Assembly: GCF_000830985.1 (NCBI RefSeq)
Contig: NZ_CP007151.1
Coordinates: 1,922,001-1,986,000, forward strand
Direction: 5' to 3'
Length of the DNA stretch: 64,000 nucleotides
From: Marinobacter similis
Lineage (GTDB): Bacteria > Pseudomonadota > Gammaproteobacteria > Pseudomonadales > Oleiphilaceae
Part shown: positions 1 through 10,709 of the stretch, one piece after another
How positions within the stretch are numbered: position 1 is the first letter of the stretch
Layout of the letters: each line of letters starts with the position of its first letter
The notes under the pieces: model-generated
Told to the model about the DNA's origin: nothing
Seen by the model: only the letters and a program-made list of their open reading frames with translations
Databases searched by the model: none
Made by a program: the position numbers and the translations under genes

Positions 1-497
1 ACGATGAAGTTTTCAAAGCGCTGCTTCTCGATGTCTTCGAGCATGACCGGCGTGGCGTAGATGTTGTCTACCGGGATGTCGAAGAAGCCCTGAATCTGAT
101 CAGCGTGCAGGTCGACAGTAAGGACACGGTCCACGCCGATGCTGGAGATCATGTCTGCTACTACCTTGGCGCTGATGGCAACTCGCGTGGAGCGCACCCG
201 GCGATCCTGGCGTGCATACCCGTAATAGGGGATAACGGCAGTGACGCGTGTTGCGGAGGCCCGGCGAAGGGCGTCGGCCATCACGATCAGTTCCATCAGG
301 TTATCGTTGGTGGGGTAGCAGGTCGGCTGGATGATGAATACATCATGGCCGCGAACATTCTCATTGATTTCAACGGTGGTTTCACCGTCGCTGAACCGAC
401 CGACAGTAGCCTGGCCCATGGGAATGTGGAGTTTCTGTGCGATGTCTTTGGCAAGCTCAGGATTGGCATTGCCAGCGAAAATCATCAGTTTGGACAC
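1..497 (-). CDS. prs: Ribose-phosphate pyrophosphokinase (5' part only)
   Basis: Makes PRPP from ribose 5-phosphate and ATP for nucleotide, His and Trp synthesis; cytosolic. About 165 N-terminal codons are present and the gene runs off the left edge. The translation starts [14 protein letters not shown] and contains [18 protein letters not shown] and the [10 protein letters not shown] segment typical of the family. The start is GTG at 495-497, preceded by an AGAAGGA ribosome site about 7 nt away. It follows tRNA-Gln and ispE in the same direction, a common arrangement in gammaproteobacteria. Identification is secure. Confidence 0.95.
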   Translation of the reverse strand, partial: MSKLMIFAGNANPELAKDIAQKLHIPMGQATVGRFSDGETTVEINENVRGHDVFIIQPTCYPTNDNLMELIVMADALRRASATRVTAVIPYYGYARQDRRVRSTRVAISAKVVADMISSIGVDRVLTVDLHADQIQGFFDIPVDNIYATPVMLEDIEKQRFENFI

Positions 498-549
498 GAC
501 GGCATCCTTCTCAGTATCGGCGTTTGATTCAGAAGAAGCGGGAGAAAGG

Positions 550-624
550 TGGCTGGGGTGGCAGGATTCGAACCTGCGCATGACGGGATCAAAACCCGTT
601 GCCTTACCACTTGGCGACACCCCA
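550..624 (-). tRNA. tRNA-Gln (anticodon TTG)
   Basis: A 75-nt cloverleaf including the encoded CCA. The acceptor arms TGGGGTG and CACCCCA pair fully, the discriminator is G, and the T arm carries GGTTCGAATCC. The anticodon stem ACGGG/CCCGT closes a TTTTGAT loop, giving anticodon TTG, which reads CAA and CAG. It lies between ispE and prs on the same strand and may be processed from a shared transcript. Confidence 0.96.
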
Positions 625-643
625 GTATCGTGCTTTTTTGGCA

Positions 644-1507
644 TCATTTCAGCTCTGTCAGCTTTTTGTGTAGAGGCGAATAGTTCACCCCTTTAGCTAC
701 GAACCCCGTGATGCCGGAGGGTTTGCTTTCCCAGATAATCCGGGCTGCGGATTCTGTAGGGAAACGTCCAAATATGCAAGCCCCGGTTCCGGTTAATCTT
801 GCAGGTCCGAATTGTGCAAGCCAATCCAGGCTTTGGTTGACCTCAGGATACAGTCTTCGAACCGCATCTTCACAGTCGTTTCGGTACCTCGAGGCGTCTC
901 CCTCAAAAGCGGGCGCTATTGTGATTCTCGGGGTGTTTCTTGTCAACCCTTGATCTGAAAAAATCTTACCGGTGTTGATGTTGCAGCCAGGTTTCAGAAC
1001 CACGAACCAGTCCTCCGGCGGTGTCGCCGGTGTCAGTTTCTCACCTACACCTTCACCAAAAGCGGCGTGGCCTCGGACAAACACCGGCACGTCGGCGCCG
1101 AGGGTCAGGCCCAGTTGTGCCAGCTCATCACTATCGAGGTCCAGCTGCCAGAGATGGTTCAGGCCCAGCAGGGTAGTGGCAGCGTCAGAGCTGCCACCAC
1201 CCAGGCCGCCGCCCATGGGCAGGCGCTTGGTGATGCTGATGTCGACCCCGGGCAAGGGCGTGTTCGCACGTTTCGCCAGGGCTTCGGCGGCACGCACCAC
1301 CAGGTTGTCCTGGTCGGGAACGTCGTCGAGGGCCTGGGTAAGACGAATGCCGGGGCGCTCGGGCGTCAGTGTGAGGGTGATGTCGTCGCCGTGGTCGAGA
1401 AACTGAAACAGGGTTTGCAGTTCGTGGTAGCCATCGGGCCGGCGCCCGACAATGTGCAGAAACAGGTTCAGTTTCGCCGGCGCCGGCAGAGTGATGCTGC
1501 TAGTCAC
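644..1507 (-). CDS. ispE: 4-diphosphocytidyl-2-C-methyl-D-erythritol kinase
   Basis: ATP-dependent kinase of the MEP isoprenoid pathway, phosphorylating CDP-methylerythritol. The 287-aa length is normal. The GHMP-kinase motif [14 protein letters not shown] is at residues 97-110, the substrate-site AKLNL is near residue 11, and the LGADVPVF segment carries the catalytic Asp. The start is GTG at 1505-1507, overlapping the lolB stop (GTGA), so it is probably translationally coupled to lolB. The gene is intact. Confidence 0.96.
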   Translation of the reverse strand: MTSSITLPAPAKLNLFLHIVGRRPDGYHELQTLFQFLDHGDDITLTLTPERPGIRLTQALDDVPDQDNLVVRAAEALAKRANTPLPGVDISITKRLPMGGGLGGGSSDAATTLLGLNHLWQLDLDSDELAQLGLTLGADVPVFVRGHAAFGEGVGEKLTPATPPEDWFVVLKPGCNINTGKIFSDQGLTRNTPRITIAPAFEGDASRYRNDCEDAVRRLYPEVNQSLDWLAQFGPARLTGTGACIFGRFPTESAARIIWESKPSGITGFVAKGVNYSPLHKKLTELK

Positions 1508-2144
1508 GGCTTGGTGTCCAGGGTGTTCCAGTCACTGACCACTAATCGCACCCGCTTGTCGCCCTTCAGGGCGGTGATTTTCGCCGGCAGGGTGGGGTGG
1601 TCTGGCAGGAATTGCTGCCAGCGGTCGTAGCGGATTTCCCAGCCGGCCTGGCGGATGATCGCCAATTGGCTGGCGTCGTCAAACAGCAGGCGGAAGTCGT
1701 CGCCCGGGGCGGGCAGGCCTCGAATCCACCACACCAGGTGGTTCAGGGGTAATTGCCACCCGGTAGCAGCGGCCACCAGGGCTTCGGGCTCGCCGGACCG
1801 GTAAGTGTCGCCGCCGGGCAGGGTGAGTTCAATGAACCCCGGCACGCCCTTCAGGGTGGTGCTGCCCATACCAAGAAACGACGACGACAGGGCCAGGTCG
1901 TAGCTTCGCCTTGCTGGATCCAGTGGTTGATCAGCGCAGTTCCGCTGTCCGAGGGTTGGCGCACCGCCAGTTTACCCATCAGCTGCCAGTGGTCGAAGCG
2001 GGTCAGTTGCTGACTGCGCCTGGCCCAGTCAGCGGGTGGCTGATCGGTCATGCCCTCTGGCAAGGGTGTCAGGTCAATAGTGGTGCAGGCGCCAAGCAGG
2101 GCGATCAATGGCAGTAGCAGCCAGAAACGGCACGTGCGGGGCAT
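1504..2144 (-). CDS. lolB: Outer-membrane lipoprotein LolB, one frameshift
   Basis: Outer-membrane receptor that takes lipoproteins from LolA. The N-terminus is a lipoprotein signal with lipobox LLGAC (Cys20). The C-terminal part contains [22 protein letters not shown] and [14 protein letters not shown], typical of LolB. The frame breaks near 1903: restoring one base in GAAGC-TACGAC joins the two parts. Its ATG overlaps the TPR gene stop (TAATG) and its stop overlaps the ispE start, so it lies inside an operon. LolB is normally essential, so the break is probably a sequence error. Confidence 0.9.
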
Positions 2145-3888
2145 TACAGATCACCGTTGTCGGTCAGGCGGTCGATGGTTTCGCGCAGAACACTGTGGTC
2201 GGCATCCTGTTCCAGGCCTTCCTTCCAGACAATGCGGGCCTGATCCTCGGCACCGCTAACCCAGAGCGCCTCGCCATAGTGGGCAGCGACTTCCGGATCG
2301 GGGAATGCGGACCAGGCCCGTGCCAGGTAGTCGAGGGCCGGTTGCAATTGTCCTTCCTGAAACAGAACCCAGCCCATGCTGTCGAGAATGGCGGGGTTTT
2401 CAGGGTCCAGGGCCAGGGCACGCTCGATGTAATTGCGGGCTTCCTTAAGTCGGTCAGTCCGGGTGGTCAGGATATAACCCAGGGCATTGAGGGCGACTGC
2501 GTTACCCGGGTCTTCTTCGATGATGCGCTTGAGGTCTTCCTCGGCACGTCCCGGTTGATCCATGGTATCCAGCATCATGGCACGGGCGTAGCGAATCTGA
2601 ATGTTGCCGGGGAACTCGTCCAGTGCCTCGGTGGCCGTTTCCAGGGCGGCCTGATTCTGGTTCTGGTCAAGTAGCAGGTTTACTTCCAGCAGCCAGAAGT
2701 TCTCGGCTTGTTGCGGGTTGGTGCCTTTCAGGTTGCGGATGTTGGCAACGGCATCGTCCAGCCGGTTCTCTTCGGCTAGCAATTCGCTGGTGCGCGCCAG
2801 TGCCGGGAAATAGTAGTTGCCCTGAGTGACGCTCTGGTAATAGCTGATGGCCTGCTGGGTATTGCCAGCCTCGTCTGCCATGCGTCCCAGGTAATAGTTG
2901 GCTTCGTTGGTGTGGTGGCCTTGCTGAATCAGGCGGTTCAGTTCCTGTCTGGCCAAATCGGTCTGGCCGTTTTCCATGGCAACCAGGGCGTGGGACAAGC
3001 GAATACCCGGGGTGTTCGGGTATTGTTGCACCAGGCGCTTGAATTCGTCCTGGGCGGCCTGCAATTCACCCTCGCCAAGCAGCATGCGGCCATAGAGTGT
3101 GCCCATGCGGCGGTTGGCCGGGAAGCGCCGGGTGTTGGTCATCAGGTAATCGAGTGCCTGCTTCTGGGCGTTTTCCTGATAGAGCAGGTCGCCTCTAAGA
3201 ATGATCGCTGGCTGGAAGTTGGCGTGTTCCTCCAGCAGTGGGGTCAGTCTGTTCAGGGCCAGACCGGGCTCGCCGGTTACTTTTAACAGCAGTGCAATGC
3301 TGTATTCGAGCTCCGGAGAATTCGGGTAGCGCTCCGCCAGCTCCTTATAGAGCTGCAGTAGTTCCTGTTGCTGTTCCGGAGGCAGGTTGCCGGCCATGGC
3401 AGCCAGGCTGTCGAAATCAGCATCGCCGCCCTGGTTCATGATCTTTTCCATATGACCCAGCGCAGTATTCAGTTCGTTGCGTTTGATGGCCTGGATGGCA
3501 GATACCCGCAGGGCCTGCAGGTTGTCAGGGTCGACTTCCAACACAGTGCGGCAAGTTGGGTCTGGGCGTTGTCGCCATTGAGGGATTGGGCAATGCGCAT
3601 GGCGCGCTCGATCACGCCCTTGTCCCGGGACTTCTTGGCAGCTTTCAGGTAATTCACCAGGGTGACATCGTAGCGACCGCGCTGAGCGGCGATCTCGCCG
3701 GTAAGGAGAAGGTAGAGAACATCCGGCTCGAAGTCGGCATACTCAATGCTCGCCTCGCTGGCCGGCTTGGCCTCGGGGGCGGCTTGGGCTTCGGTGGTGG
3801 TGTCTTCCCCGGAGCCATTCAGGCTGGCGCAGCCGGCGAGGGAGAGGCCCAGCAGGCAGGTGACCAGTAAGGGTGCGGATTTGTGCAT
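2144..3888 (-). CDS. Tetratricopeptide-repeat lipoprotein, one frameshift
   Basis: A roughly 580-aa lipoprotein with lipobox LAGC (Cys19) followed by a low-complexity Ala/Glu linker and many TPR units along the rest of the chain, for example around ALNALGYILTTRTDRLKEAR and AILDSMGWVLFQEGQL. TPR lipoproteins upstream of lolB are common in Pseudomonas and Marinobacter; the family probably acts as a periplasmic scaffold, but no specific role can be assigned. The frame breaks near 3543, where one missing base separates the first 115 or so codons from the rest. It is coupled to lolB through a TAATG overlap. Confidence 0.85.
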
Positions 3889-3983
3889 GCAACTTCCCGT
3901 GATTCTGTCGACAACTCATCAGAGATTGACGCCAACCCGCCATTGGTTTGAGCTGGATCGGCTCGCGGCCGTGGCCGGTTCCC

Positions 3984-3989
3984 TATAAT
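3984..3989 (+). promoter_or_regulatory. Possible -10 element for hemA
   Basis: A perfect TATAAT lies 135 bp upstream of hemA in the 235-bp divergent gap between the TPR lipoprotein gene and hemA. No good -35 hexamer stands 16-18 bp upstream, so this is only a candidate. Confidence 0.3.
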
Positions 3990-4123
3990 GGCATAAGCGT
4001 CTGATCTTGCCCAACCTGTCCGCACTTGCCGCAGCGTTCAGGCATTAAGGTGGCAGCGGAGGGCGCTGGTCGTTAAAATGTCCTTCATTAACTCCTGTTG
4101 GCATAAGGTTGTACAACCAAGAC

Positions 4124-5413
4124 ATGGCACTGGTAACGCTCGGAATCAATCATCGTACAGCTCCTGTAGAGCTGCGCGAGCGCGTGGCGTTCACACCGGA
4201 GCACATGGGTGACGCCTTTGCCGAATTGCGGGCGGCGTCCGGTGCCACCGAGGCGGCCATCCTTTCTACCTGTAACCGCACTGAGCTCTACCTGGCGGGC
4301 GACGACGATTGCGCGCCGTCGGTGCTGCGCTGGCTGGCGGGCTTTCACGATCTGGACAGCTCCGAGCTGGAGCAGTCGCTGTATGTCTATCGGGATGCCG
4401 AGGCCGTCCGGCACGTGATGCGGGTTGCTGCGGGTCTTGATTCCATGGTGCTGGGCGAACCCCAGATCCTTGGGCAGTTGAAAGATGCCTACGCTCTGGC
4501 GCGGGAAAACAGCGCCAGTGGCGCCTTCCTGTCCCGAATGTTTGAGCAGGCGTTCTCGGTAGCCAAGCGGGTGCGCACCCAGACTGCGATCGGTGAAAAC
4601 CCGGTGTCGGTGGCCTACGCCGCCGTCAGTATGGCGCACCACATTTTCGCCGACATGTCCCGCAACAAGGCCTTGTTGATCGGTGCTGGCAAGACCATTG
4701 AGCTGGTGGCCCGGCATCTGGCCGATGCCGGCGTGCAGGATTTCCTGGTGGCGAACCGGACCCTTGAGCGAGCCCAGACCCTGGCCGGCCGACATGGCGG
4801 CAAGGGCATTCTGCTGTCGGAAATCCCGGAATACCTGACTGACGTCGATATCATCATTTCCTCAACCGCGAGCCCTTTGCCCATTTTGGGTAAAGGCGCG
4901 GTTGAGCGGGCGTTAAAGAAGCGCAAGCACAGGCCCTATTTCATGGTGGACATTGCTGTACCCCGGGATATCGAACCGGAAGTGGCCTCGCTGGACGATG
5001 TCTATCTGTATACCGTCGACGACCTGCGTCAGGTTATTGAAGAAAATATCCGGTCCCGCGAAGGCGCGGCCCGGGAAGCTGAAAACCTGGTCGACTCCGG
5101 GGTTCAGGATTTTCTCAATCAGCTCCGCGCGCTCGATGCGGTATCAACGCTCAAGCAATTCCGCCAACGCGCCGAAGTTTTGCGCGATGTGGAAACCGAA
5201 AAAGCCCTGCGCACTCTCCGTAACGGAGGCGATCCGGAAACGGTGCTGCGCAGTCTGGCTCGTGGTCTGACTAACAAACTTCTGCATGAACCGTCGGTAC
5301 AGGTCCGCAAGGCGACTACCGAAGGACGTCCCGAGGTGACCGAATGGCTGCGTGAATTGCACCAGCTGGATGTTCTCGAAGCAGACGAGCCGACCACCCC
5401 GGAAAAAATATGA
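4124..5413 (+). CDS. hemA: Glutamyl-tRNA reductase
   Basis: First step of C5-pathway tetrapyrrole synthesis: reduces Glu-tRNA(Glu) to glutamate-1-semialdehyde with NADPH. It is 429 aa from ATG 4124, giving the family N-terminus [15 protein letters not shown]; an upstream in-frame ATG at 4109 would add five unsupported residues. The catalytic Cys is in STCNRTELY (Cys50). The Rossmann segment is [17 protein letters not shown], and [10 protein letters not shown] follows. Its stop overlaps the prfA ATG (ATGA), giving the usual hemA-prfA-prmC order. Confidence 0.96.
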   Translation: MALVTLGINHRTAPVELRERVAFTPEHMGDAFAELRAASGATEAAILSTCNRTELYLAGDDDCAPSVLRWLAGFHDLDSSELEQSLYVYRDAEAVRHVMRVAAGLDSMVLGEPQILGQLKDAYALARENSASGAFLSRMFEQAFSVAKRVRTQTAIGENPVSVAYAAVSMAHHIFADMSRNKALLIGAGKTIELVARHLADAGVQDFLVANRTLERAQTLAGRHGGKGILLSEIPEYLTDVDIIISSTASPLPILGKGAVERALKKRKHRPYFMVDIAVPRDIEPEVASLDDVYLYTVDDLRQVIEENIRSREGAAREAENLVDSGVQDFLNQLRALDAVSTLKQFRQRAEVLRDVETEKALRTLRNGGDPETVLRSLARGLTNKLLHEPSVQVRKATTEGRPEVTEWLRELHQLDVLEADEPTTPEKI

Positions 5414-6498
5414 AACCATCGATCCAATCTCGCCTCGAACAGCTTACTGACCGCTTCGAGGAGGTCAGCGCGTTGCTCAGTGACGCATCCGTTATCTCTA
5501 ATCAAAACCAGTTCCGGGATCTGTCCCGTGAATTTGCCGAGATAGAGCCGATTGTCCATTGCTTCGAAGCCTGGCGTGAATCCCTGAACGACATCGAAGC
5601 GGCCAAAGAACTGGCCGAAGACACCGATGCCGATATGCGCGAAATGGCGGCCGATGAATTGGCGGTTGCCCGCCAGAAAAACGAAGAGCTGGACGAAGAG
5701 CTGCAGCGGCTGATGCTGCCGAAAGACCCCAATGACGGTAAAAGCGTGTTTCTGGAAATCCGGGCTGGCACCGGCGGCGACGAAGCGGCTATTTTTGCCG
5801 GCGACTTGTTCCGGATGTATGGCCGTTATGCCGAGCGCCGTCGCTGGCAGGTAGAAATTGTCAGCGAGAGTGAGGGCGAGCACGGCGGCTATAAGGAAGT
5901 CATTGCCCGGGTTGCCGGCGACGGCGTGTACGGCGCGTTGAAGTTTGAATCCGGTGCGCACCGGGTTCAGCGGGTACCGGAAACCGAATCCCAGGGCCGC
6001 ATCCACACTTCCGCCTGCACTGTGGCGGTTATGCCAGAGGCCGATGAGGCCGAGGCGGTGGAAATTAACAAGTCTGACCTTCGGGTTGATACCTTCCGCG
6101 CCTCCGGTGCCGGTGGTCAGCACGTAAACAAGACCGATTCCGCGATCCGCATTACCCACCTGCCCACTGGGATTGTGGTGGAGTGTCAGGAAGAACGGTC
6201 GCAGCACAAGAACCGGGCCAAGGCTCTGAGTTTCCTGGCGTCCCGGCTGCAAAACGCCGAGTTGGAACGGCAGCAAAAATCCATGGCGGAGACCCGCAAA
6301 AGCCTGGTCGGCAGTGGCGACCGTTCCGAGCGGATTCGCACCTACAACTTCCCCCAGGGCCGGGTGACCGATCACCGCATCAACCTGACCTTGTATAAGC
6401 TGGACGAAGTGGTATCCGGTGATCTGGATGCGGTGCTGGTGCCGTTGCAGCAGGAGCACCAGGCCGAGCTGCTGGCGTCACTGGCTGATGACCAGTAA
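5410..6498 (+). CDS. prfA: Peptide chain release factor 1
   Basis: Reads UAA and UAG stop codons and triggers peptidyl-tRNA hydrolysis. The 362-aa length is normal. The stop-recognition tripeptide is PET at residues 190-192 and the catalytic GGQ is at 235-237 ([10 protein letters not shown]). It starts by ATGA overlap with hemA and its 3' end overlaps the start of prmC, whose product methylates the GGQ glutamine, so the modifying enzyme is co-expressed with its substrate. Intact. Confidence 0.97.
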   Translation: MKPSIQSRLEQLTDRFEEVSALLSDASVISNQNQFRDLSREFAEIEPIVHCFEAWRESLNDIEAAKELAEDTDADMREMAADELAVARQKNEELDEELQRLMLPKDPNDGKSVFLEIRAGTGGDEAAIFAGDLFRMYGRYAERRRWQVEIVSESEGEHGGYKEVIARVAGDGVYGALKFESGAHRVQRVPETESQGRIHTSACTVAVMPEADEAEAVEINKSDLRVDTFRASGAGGQHVNKTDSAIRITHLPTGIVVECQEERSQHKNRAKALSFLASRLQNAELERQQKSMAETRKSLVGSGDRSERIRTYNFPQGRVTDHRINLTLYKLDEVVSGDLDAVLVPLQQEHQAELLASLADDQ

Positions 6499-7377
6499 TA
6501 CCCCGCTGAGCTGTGAGAACTTGTTGCGCCAGGCCGCTGAGCAGATTGGCGGTGACAGCCCCCGCCTCGATGCGGAGTTGCTGCTCAACCACGTTACTGG
6601 CCTGAGTCGGACCAGTTTCCGGGCCTGGCCAGAGCGTGAGGTTACCGCCGAGCAGGCGGCAGAATTCAATTCCCTGGTGTTTGAACGCGCTGACGGCAAA
6701 CCTGTGCTTATCTTCTCGGGCACCAGGAATTCTGGTCTCTTCCTTTATTGGTCAGCCCCTCTACCTTGATTCCCCGCCCCGACACCGAGTGCCTGGTGGA
6801 AGCCGCGTTGTCGCTGCCGCTTCCGGCGGCGGCTCGGGTTCTGGATCTGGGCACCGGCACGGGTGCCATTGCCCTGGCGTTGGCCAGTGAACAGCGAGAT
6901 TGGCAGGTGATCGCCTGCGATTGCGTGGACGAAGCCGTGACGCTGGCCCGCAGTAATGCCCGGGAGTTAGGGCTGTCGATTGAGGTGCTGCAAAGCTTCT
7001 GGTTTTCCGGCCTTGCTCCGGGAAAATTTAATCTGATCGTGTCCAATCCGCCCTATATTGCAAATACTGATCATCATCTCCGTGAAGGTGATGTGCGGTT
7101 TGAGCCGTCGTCCGCCCTGGTGTCTGGCGTGGACGGTCTCGACGATATCCGACAGATTGTGGAGCAGGCGCCAGACTGGCTTGAGCTCGGCGGCTGGTTG
7201 CTGATGGAGCACGGCTTCGATCAGGCGTGCGGGGTTCGTTCGTTGCTGGAGAGGCGTGGTTTTGTGGCGGTTGAAAGCCGGAAAGATTACGGTGACCGTG
7301 ACCGGATGACGCTCGGGCGTTGGGCTGGGAGTTCGGTGCCATCGATTCAGCAAACAGGAGAGCGACATGCTCAGTGA
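6488..7377 (+). CDS. prmC: Release factor glutamine methyltransferase, one frameshift
   Basis: SAM-dependent N5-methyltransferase acting on the Gln of the GGQ motif in RF1 and RF2. The N-terminal helical domain (from ATG 6488) carries [18 protein letters not shown]. The Rossmann domain has [16 protein letters not shown] and the catalytic NPPY (VSNPPYI). One base is missing near 6703: restoring it gives the expected [13 protein letters not shown] sequence ahead of LIPRPDTE. The start overlaps prfA by 11 bp and the stop overlaps moeB by 11 bp. Confidence 0.92.
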
Positions 7378-8116
7378 TGACGAGCTGCTGCGTTACAGTC
7401 GACAGATTCTGATGCCCAGCTTTGACGTGGCTGGCCAGGCTGCACTGAAATCGGCGCGGGTGCTGGTTATAGGCGCGGGCGGCCTGGGCTGCCCGGTGGC
7501 TTTGTATCTCGGTGCGGCGGGCGTGGGTCAGTTGACCCTGGTGGATGACGACGACATTGAGCTGGCGAATCTCCAGCGCCAGATTGGCTTCGAGCAGTCG
7601 GAACTGGGGCATTCGAAAGCTGAAGCCCTGGCTAACCGGGTGCAGCGCATCAATCCGTTGATTTCAGTCTCAGCCCTGAACCGGCGCCTGGACGGCGATG
7701 CACTGGCTCGGCAGGTAGAAGAAGCGAGTCTGGTGGTGGATTGCTGTGACAACTTCCAGACCCGGTTCGCGGTAAATCGGGCCTGCGTGGCTGCCAAGGT
7801 GCCACTGGTGTCGGGTGCTGCGATCCGGGGTGAGGGCCAGCTTTCGGTTTATGATTCCCGGGATGCCCAGAGCCCTTGTTACCACTGCCTCTATCCCGAG
7901 CAGGGCAATGAGGAACTGACCTGTTCAGAAGCCGGCGTGATCGCACCCCTGGTTGGCATGATCGGGTCGGCCCAGGCCATGGAAGCCCTCAAGGTGATTT
8001 CCGGTGTCGGCGCACCGCTGGTTGGTCGGTTGCTGATCCTGGATGCCTGGCAAATGGCGTGGCGCGAAATGAAACTGGCTCGGGATCCTGAATGCCCTGT
8101 ATGCGGGCAACATTAG
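7367..8116 (+). CDS. moeB: MoeB/ThiF-family adenylyltransferase
   Basis: E1-like enzyme that adenylates the C-terminal Gly of a ubiquitin-like sulfur carrier (MoaD in molybdopterin synthesis, or ThiS). It is 249 aa. The nucleotide-binding motif VIGAGGLGCP is at residues 34-43, LVDDDDIELANLQRQ follows, and the zinc-binding CxxC pairs are CYHC and CPVC near the C-terminus. ATG 7367 lies in the 3' end of prmC with AGGAG just upstream. There is no rhodanese domain, so it is the MoeB rather than the MoeZ form. The exact partner (MoaD or ThiS) cannot be told from the sequence. Confidence 0.9.
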   Translation: MLSDDELLRYSRQILMPSFDVAGQAALKSARVLVIGAGGLGCPVALYLGAAGVGQLTLVDDDDIELANLQRQIGFEQSELGHSKAEALANRVQRINPLISVSALNRRLDGDALARQVEEASLVVDCCDNFQTRFAVNRACVAAKVPLVSGAAIRGEGQLSVYDSRDAQSPCYHCLYPEQGNEELTCSEAGVIAPLVGMIGSAQAMEALKVISGVGAPLVGRLLILDAWQMAWREMKLARDPECPVCGQH

Positions 8117-8127
8117 ACTTCGGAGAG

Positions 8128-8234
8128 CAGCAAGCTGGAAGGCACTTCCAAAACACGCTGTGAATACATCCCTGTACGCTCGGCTCCGCCATCCATGGCT
8201 CCGCACGGTTTTGGAAGTGCCTTCCAGCATGCTG
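8128..8234. repeat. Long intergenic hairpin (21-bp perfect stem)
   Basis: Arms 8134-8154 and 8208-8228 are perfect reverse complements over 21 bp. With one mismatch the stem extends to about 27 bp (8128-8234). The 53-nt loop contains CCATCCATGGCTCCGC and two GGCTCCGC direct repeats. It fills most of the gap between moeB and the convergent photolyase gene. It could act as a bidirectional terminator or belong to a dispersed repeat family. There is no transposase and no clear T tract. Confidence 0.75.
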
Positions 8235-8286
8235 CCGCAGGGTGTGGGCAGAGCCTTCCAGTCTGTTGCCTACACCTAGCCCCGTC

Positions 8287-9688
8287 TCAGTCCTTCAAAG
8301 CCTGAAACTTGGCAATCGCCTCCTTCCGGCTTTCCTTTAGGTCCACAATAGGTCGCGGATACCCCTTCGGAATAACGCCGCCTTTGCTGCCGGGATCGTG
8401 AATGCGTTTGTTGTCGAGTTTGGCCAGCTCCGGCACCCACTGGCGAATGAAATAGCTTTCGGGTCAAAGCGCTCGCTCTGGGTAACAGGATTGAACACCC
8501 GGAAGTAGGGTGCAGAGTCGGTGCCGGTCGACGCGCTCCATTGCCAGCCACCGTTGTTTGATGCCAGAAAGCCGTCCACCAGTTTCGACATGAAATAGGC
8601 CTCGCCCAGGCGCCAGTCGATGAACAGGTTCTTGGTCAGGAACATGGCGGTTACCATGCGTAGGCGATTGTGCATCCAGCCGGTTTCGTTCAGTTGGCGC
8701 ATGGCGGCGTCGACGATCGGGATGCCGGTCCGGCCTTCTTTCCAGGCCTCGAACTTCTCACCGGGTTCATTCCAGGTCAGCGCTTCGGTGTCGGTTTTGA
8801 ACGCCCGATGCATGCTCACGCGCGGGTAGTGGTAAAGAATGTTGATATAGAAGTCGCGCCAGGCAATTTCACTGATCCAGGTGGTCAGGCCTTCCTGGTT
8901 GCCGCCCATGCCCTGGGCCTGGCGTGCGGCCAACAAACACTGCCGGCCGGACAGCACGCCGTTGGCAGGTACGGCGACAATTGGCTGGTGCCGTCCAGTG
9001 ATGGGAAGTCCCGGTCTTCCTTATAGGCTCCCGCGCGCTCACTGAGGAAGCTCTCCAGCTGGTCATGGGCGGCATCTTCACCGGTTTCCACCAGTGCTGG
9101 CGGGGCGTCGCGAAAGGCCTTGGGTATCTCGTCTATACTCGCCGCCTTCACTGGCTTGCCCCGGGCTTCGGGAATCGGCAGCACCGTCGGTTGGGCGACA
9201 TCGATCCATTTTTTCCAGCTGCGGGAAAAGGGCGTGAACACCGAGTAGGGCTCTTCCTGTTGGGTCAGGATCTCACCCACCGGGGCGACCGTCTGATCAC
9301 GGTACTTACAGACTCCCACGTCCTCAGTGTCCAATTTCTGTTTCAACTGCTTATCGCGGCGGCGCTCGTTGACCCCGTATTCCTCATTGAAGTGCACGTG
9401 GCTAATGCCTTTGTCGCGACAAAGCTGCGCCAGGGATTCGATGCTGTCGCTGAATCGCTTGGCAGTAATAAAGGTCATCGGGATACCCAGTTGCGCAAGT
9501 TCCTTGGCCAAGGCATTGGCGTGGGCGATGACAAAGTGCACCCGGGCCGGAGACCAGTCGTGCTCCTGCCACTGCTCCGGGGTGAGGATGAAACAGGCGT
9601 GCACTGCGCTCTTGGATTTGCAGGCGGCGGTGAGCGCCGGGTTGTCGGCGGTACGGAGGTCGTTTCGAAACCAGACCAGCTGTGTCAT
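8287..9688 (-). CDS. phrB: Deoxyribodipyrimidine photo-lyase, two frameshifts
   Basis: Light-driven repair of cyclobutane pyrimidine dimers. The repaired product is about 467 aa, the usual length for class I CPD photolyases. The N-terminal antenna domain starts TQLVWFRNDLRTADNPAL. The C-terminal FAD domain shows TGIPIVDAAMRQLNETGWMHNR, MVTAMFLTKNL, DWRLGEAYFMSKLVDG and NNGGWQWSASTGTDSAPYFRVFNP. One base is missing near 8966 (SPYLANGVLSGRQ is restored) and one near 8460 (DPESYFIRQWVPEL is restored). The gene stands alone, convergent with moeB across a long hairpin. Confidence 0.93.
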
Positions 9689-9868
9689 GGGAAGTCCTGT
9701 CGCGCGTTGCTCTCTAGGAGGTACATTTGGAGTACCTTAATTTATCAAGCCGGGCATAAGGGTAAATACATGCCAAGGATTCAATAAAATCACAGACTTG
9801 GATATTCGCTGAGCTGCATGATTGGATTATAGTTAGTGAAATCTGCCAGTGAGACGCTAAGGAGACCC

Positions 9869-10686
9869 GTGGCACAAATGGAATTCCAAACCGAGGCCTG
9901 CAAGACGGTGTGTGGGCTCAGCTGTACACCCTGGCTTCCGGACAAACCCAGTATCATCAGCTGGGGCAAGTGCGTCTTTGGGTGACTCTTCTGGATCAGG
10001 AATGGCAGGTGCGGTCCCAGACTCTGGCACCGGAGACGGATCCTGTCACCTGGACCCAGAGTATCGGGCACACCTTGCCATCGTCCGATGTGGAGCTTCA
10101 GCGGTTCATCCGCCCCGGCGATTCCAATGTCGTTACCTTTATCCCGGGTGTTGCGTCCCTGCCCACAGTGATCCGCCCTTTTCAACCGCTGACCATCCCC
10201 GCCGGTGGCCGCTGCGTCATTTATGTCGGCACGGTGGTCTGGATGAAGGTCTGTGTTGGCGAGACGAAAACGCTGCTGACCGAGGTCCCGCTGGGAATAC
10301 CTTCGCTCACGTGGGTTGGCCGCAACACCATGGAAGGGGAGCTGTGCTATTCGTCGTCCAGTTTTGCCCGGCTGGTGTTGGAAGCGGTACCCAAGCGGCC
10401 TTGGCGGGCGGTGACGCCAGTCACTATCGTGAACCAGCGGACAGAACCGCTGTTGCTGGAGCGGTTCAGCTTGCCGACGCCGTTGCTGTCTCTGCACCTG
10501 AACGAACGCGGCCAGCTCTGGACGCCAGGGGTGACGGTGGTGTGTGAAACCGAAATGAATTCGGCCAGTCTGAACGTGGACCAGTCGTTGTTGGCAGCGG
10601 CGGGCCCGTGCCAGCAGGTTGGGCCCGCCCGTGAGCCCATTGCCCGTGGCCGTCTTGTCCGCGCCTTTGATCGCATGTTTGGTTAA
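9869..10686 (+). CDS. Probable DUF432-family protein, probable frameshift near the start
   Basis: A soluble protein of about 270 aa, resembling DUF432 proteins that often stand next to MscS channels; the family name is from memory and should be checked. No signal peptide or membrane segment is visible. The long frame opens at GTG 9910, but the good ribosome site AAGGAG at 9859-9864 fits GTG 9869 or ATG 9878 in another frame, and one missing base between 9881 and 9911 would join them. It ends 23 bp before the mscS-type gene and is probably the first gene of that operon. Function unknown. Confidence 0.7.
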
Positions 10687-10709
10687 CCCCGTTTGAGGGA
10701 GTCATCGTT

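Noticed and set aside
3948..3989. TTGAGC as the -35 of the hemA TATAAT
   Set aside because: The spacer would be 30 bp, too long for sigma-70.
4109..4123. An earlier hemA start
   Set aside because: It adds five residues before the conserved [14 protein letters not shown].
5119..6459. A 446-codon minus-strand frame opposite prfA and hemA
   Set aside because: It crosses two certain genes on the plus strand and has no family features.
8128..8234. The long hairpin as an insertion sequence
   Set aside because: No transposase, no terminal duplication, and only about 110 bp; kept as a hairpin repeat.
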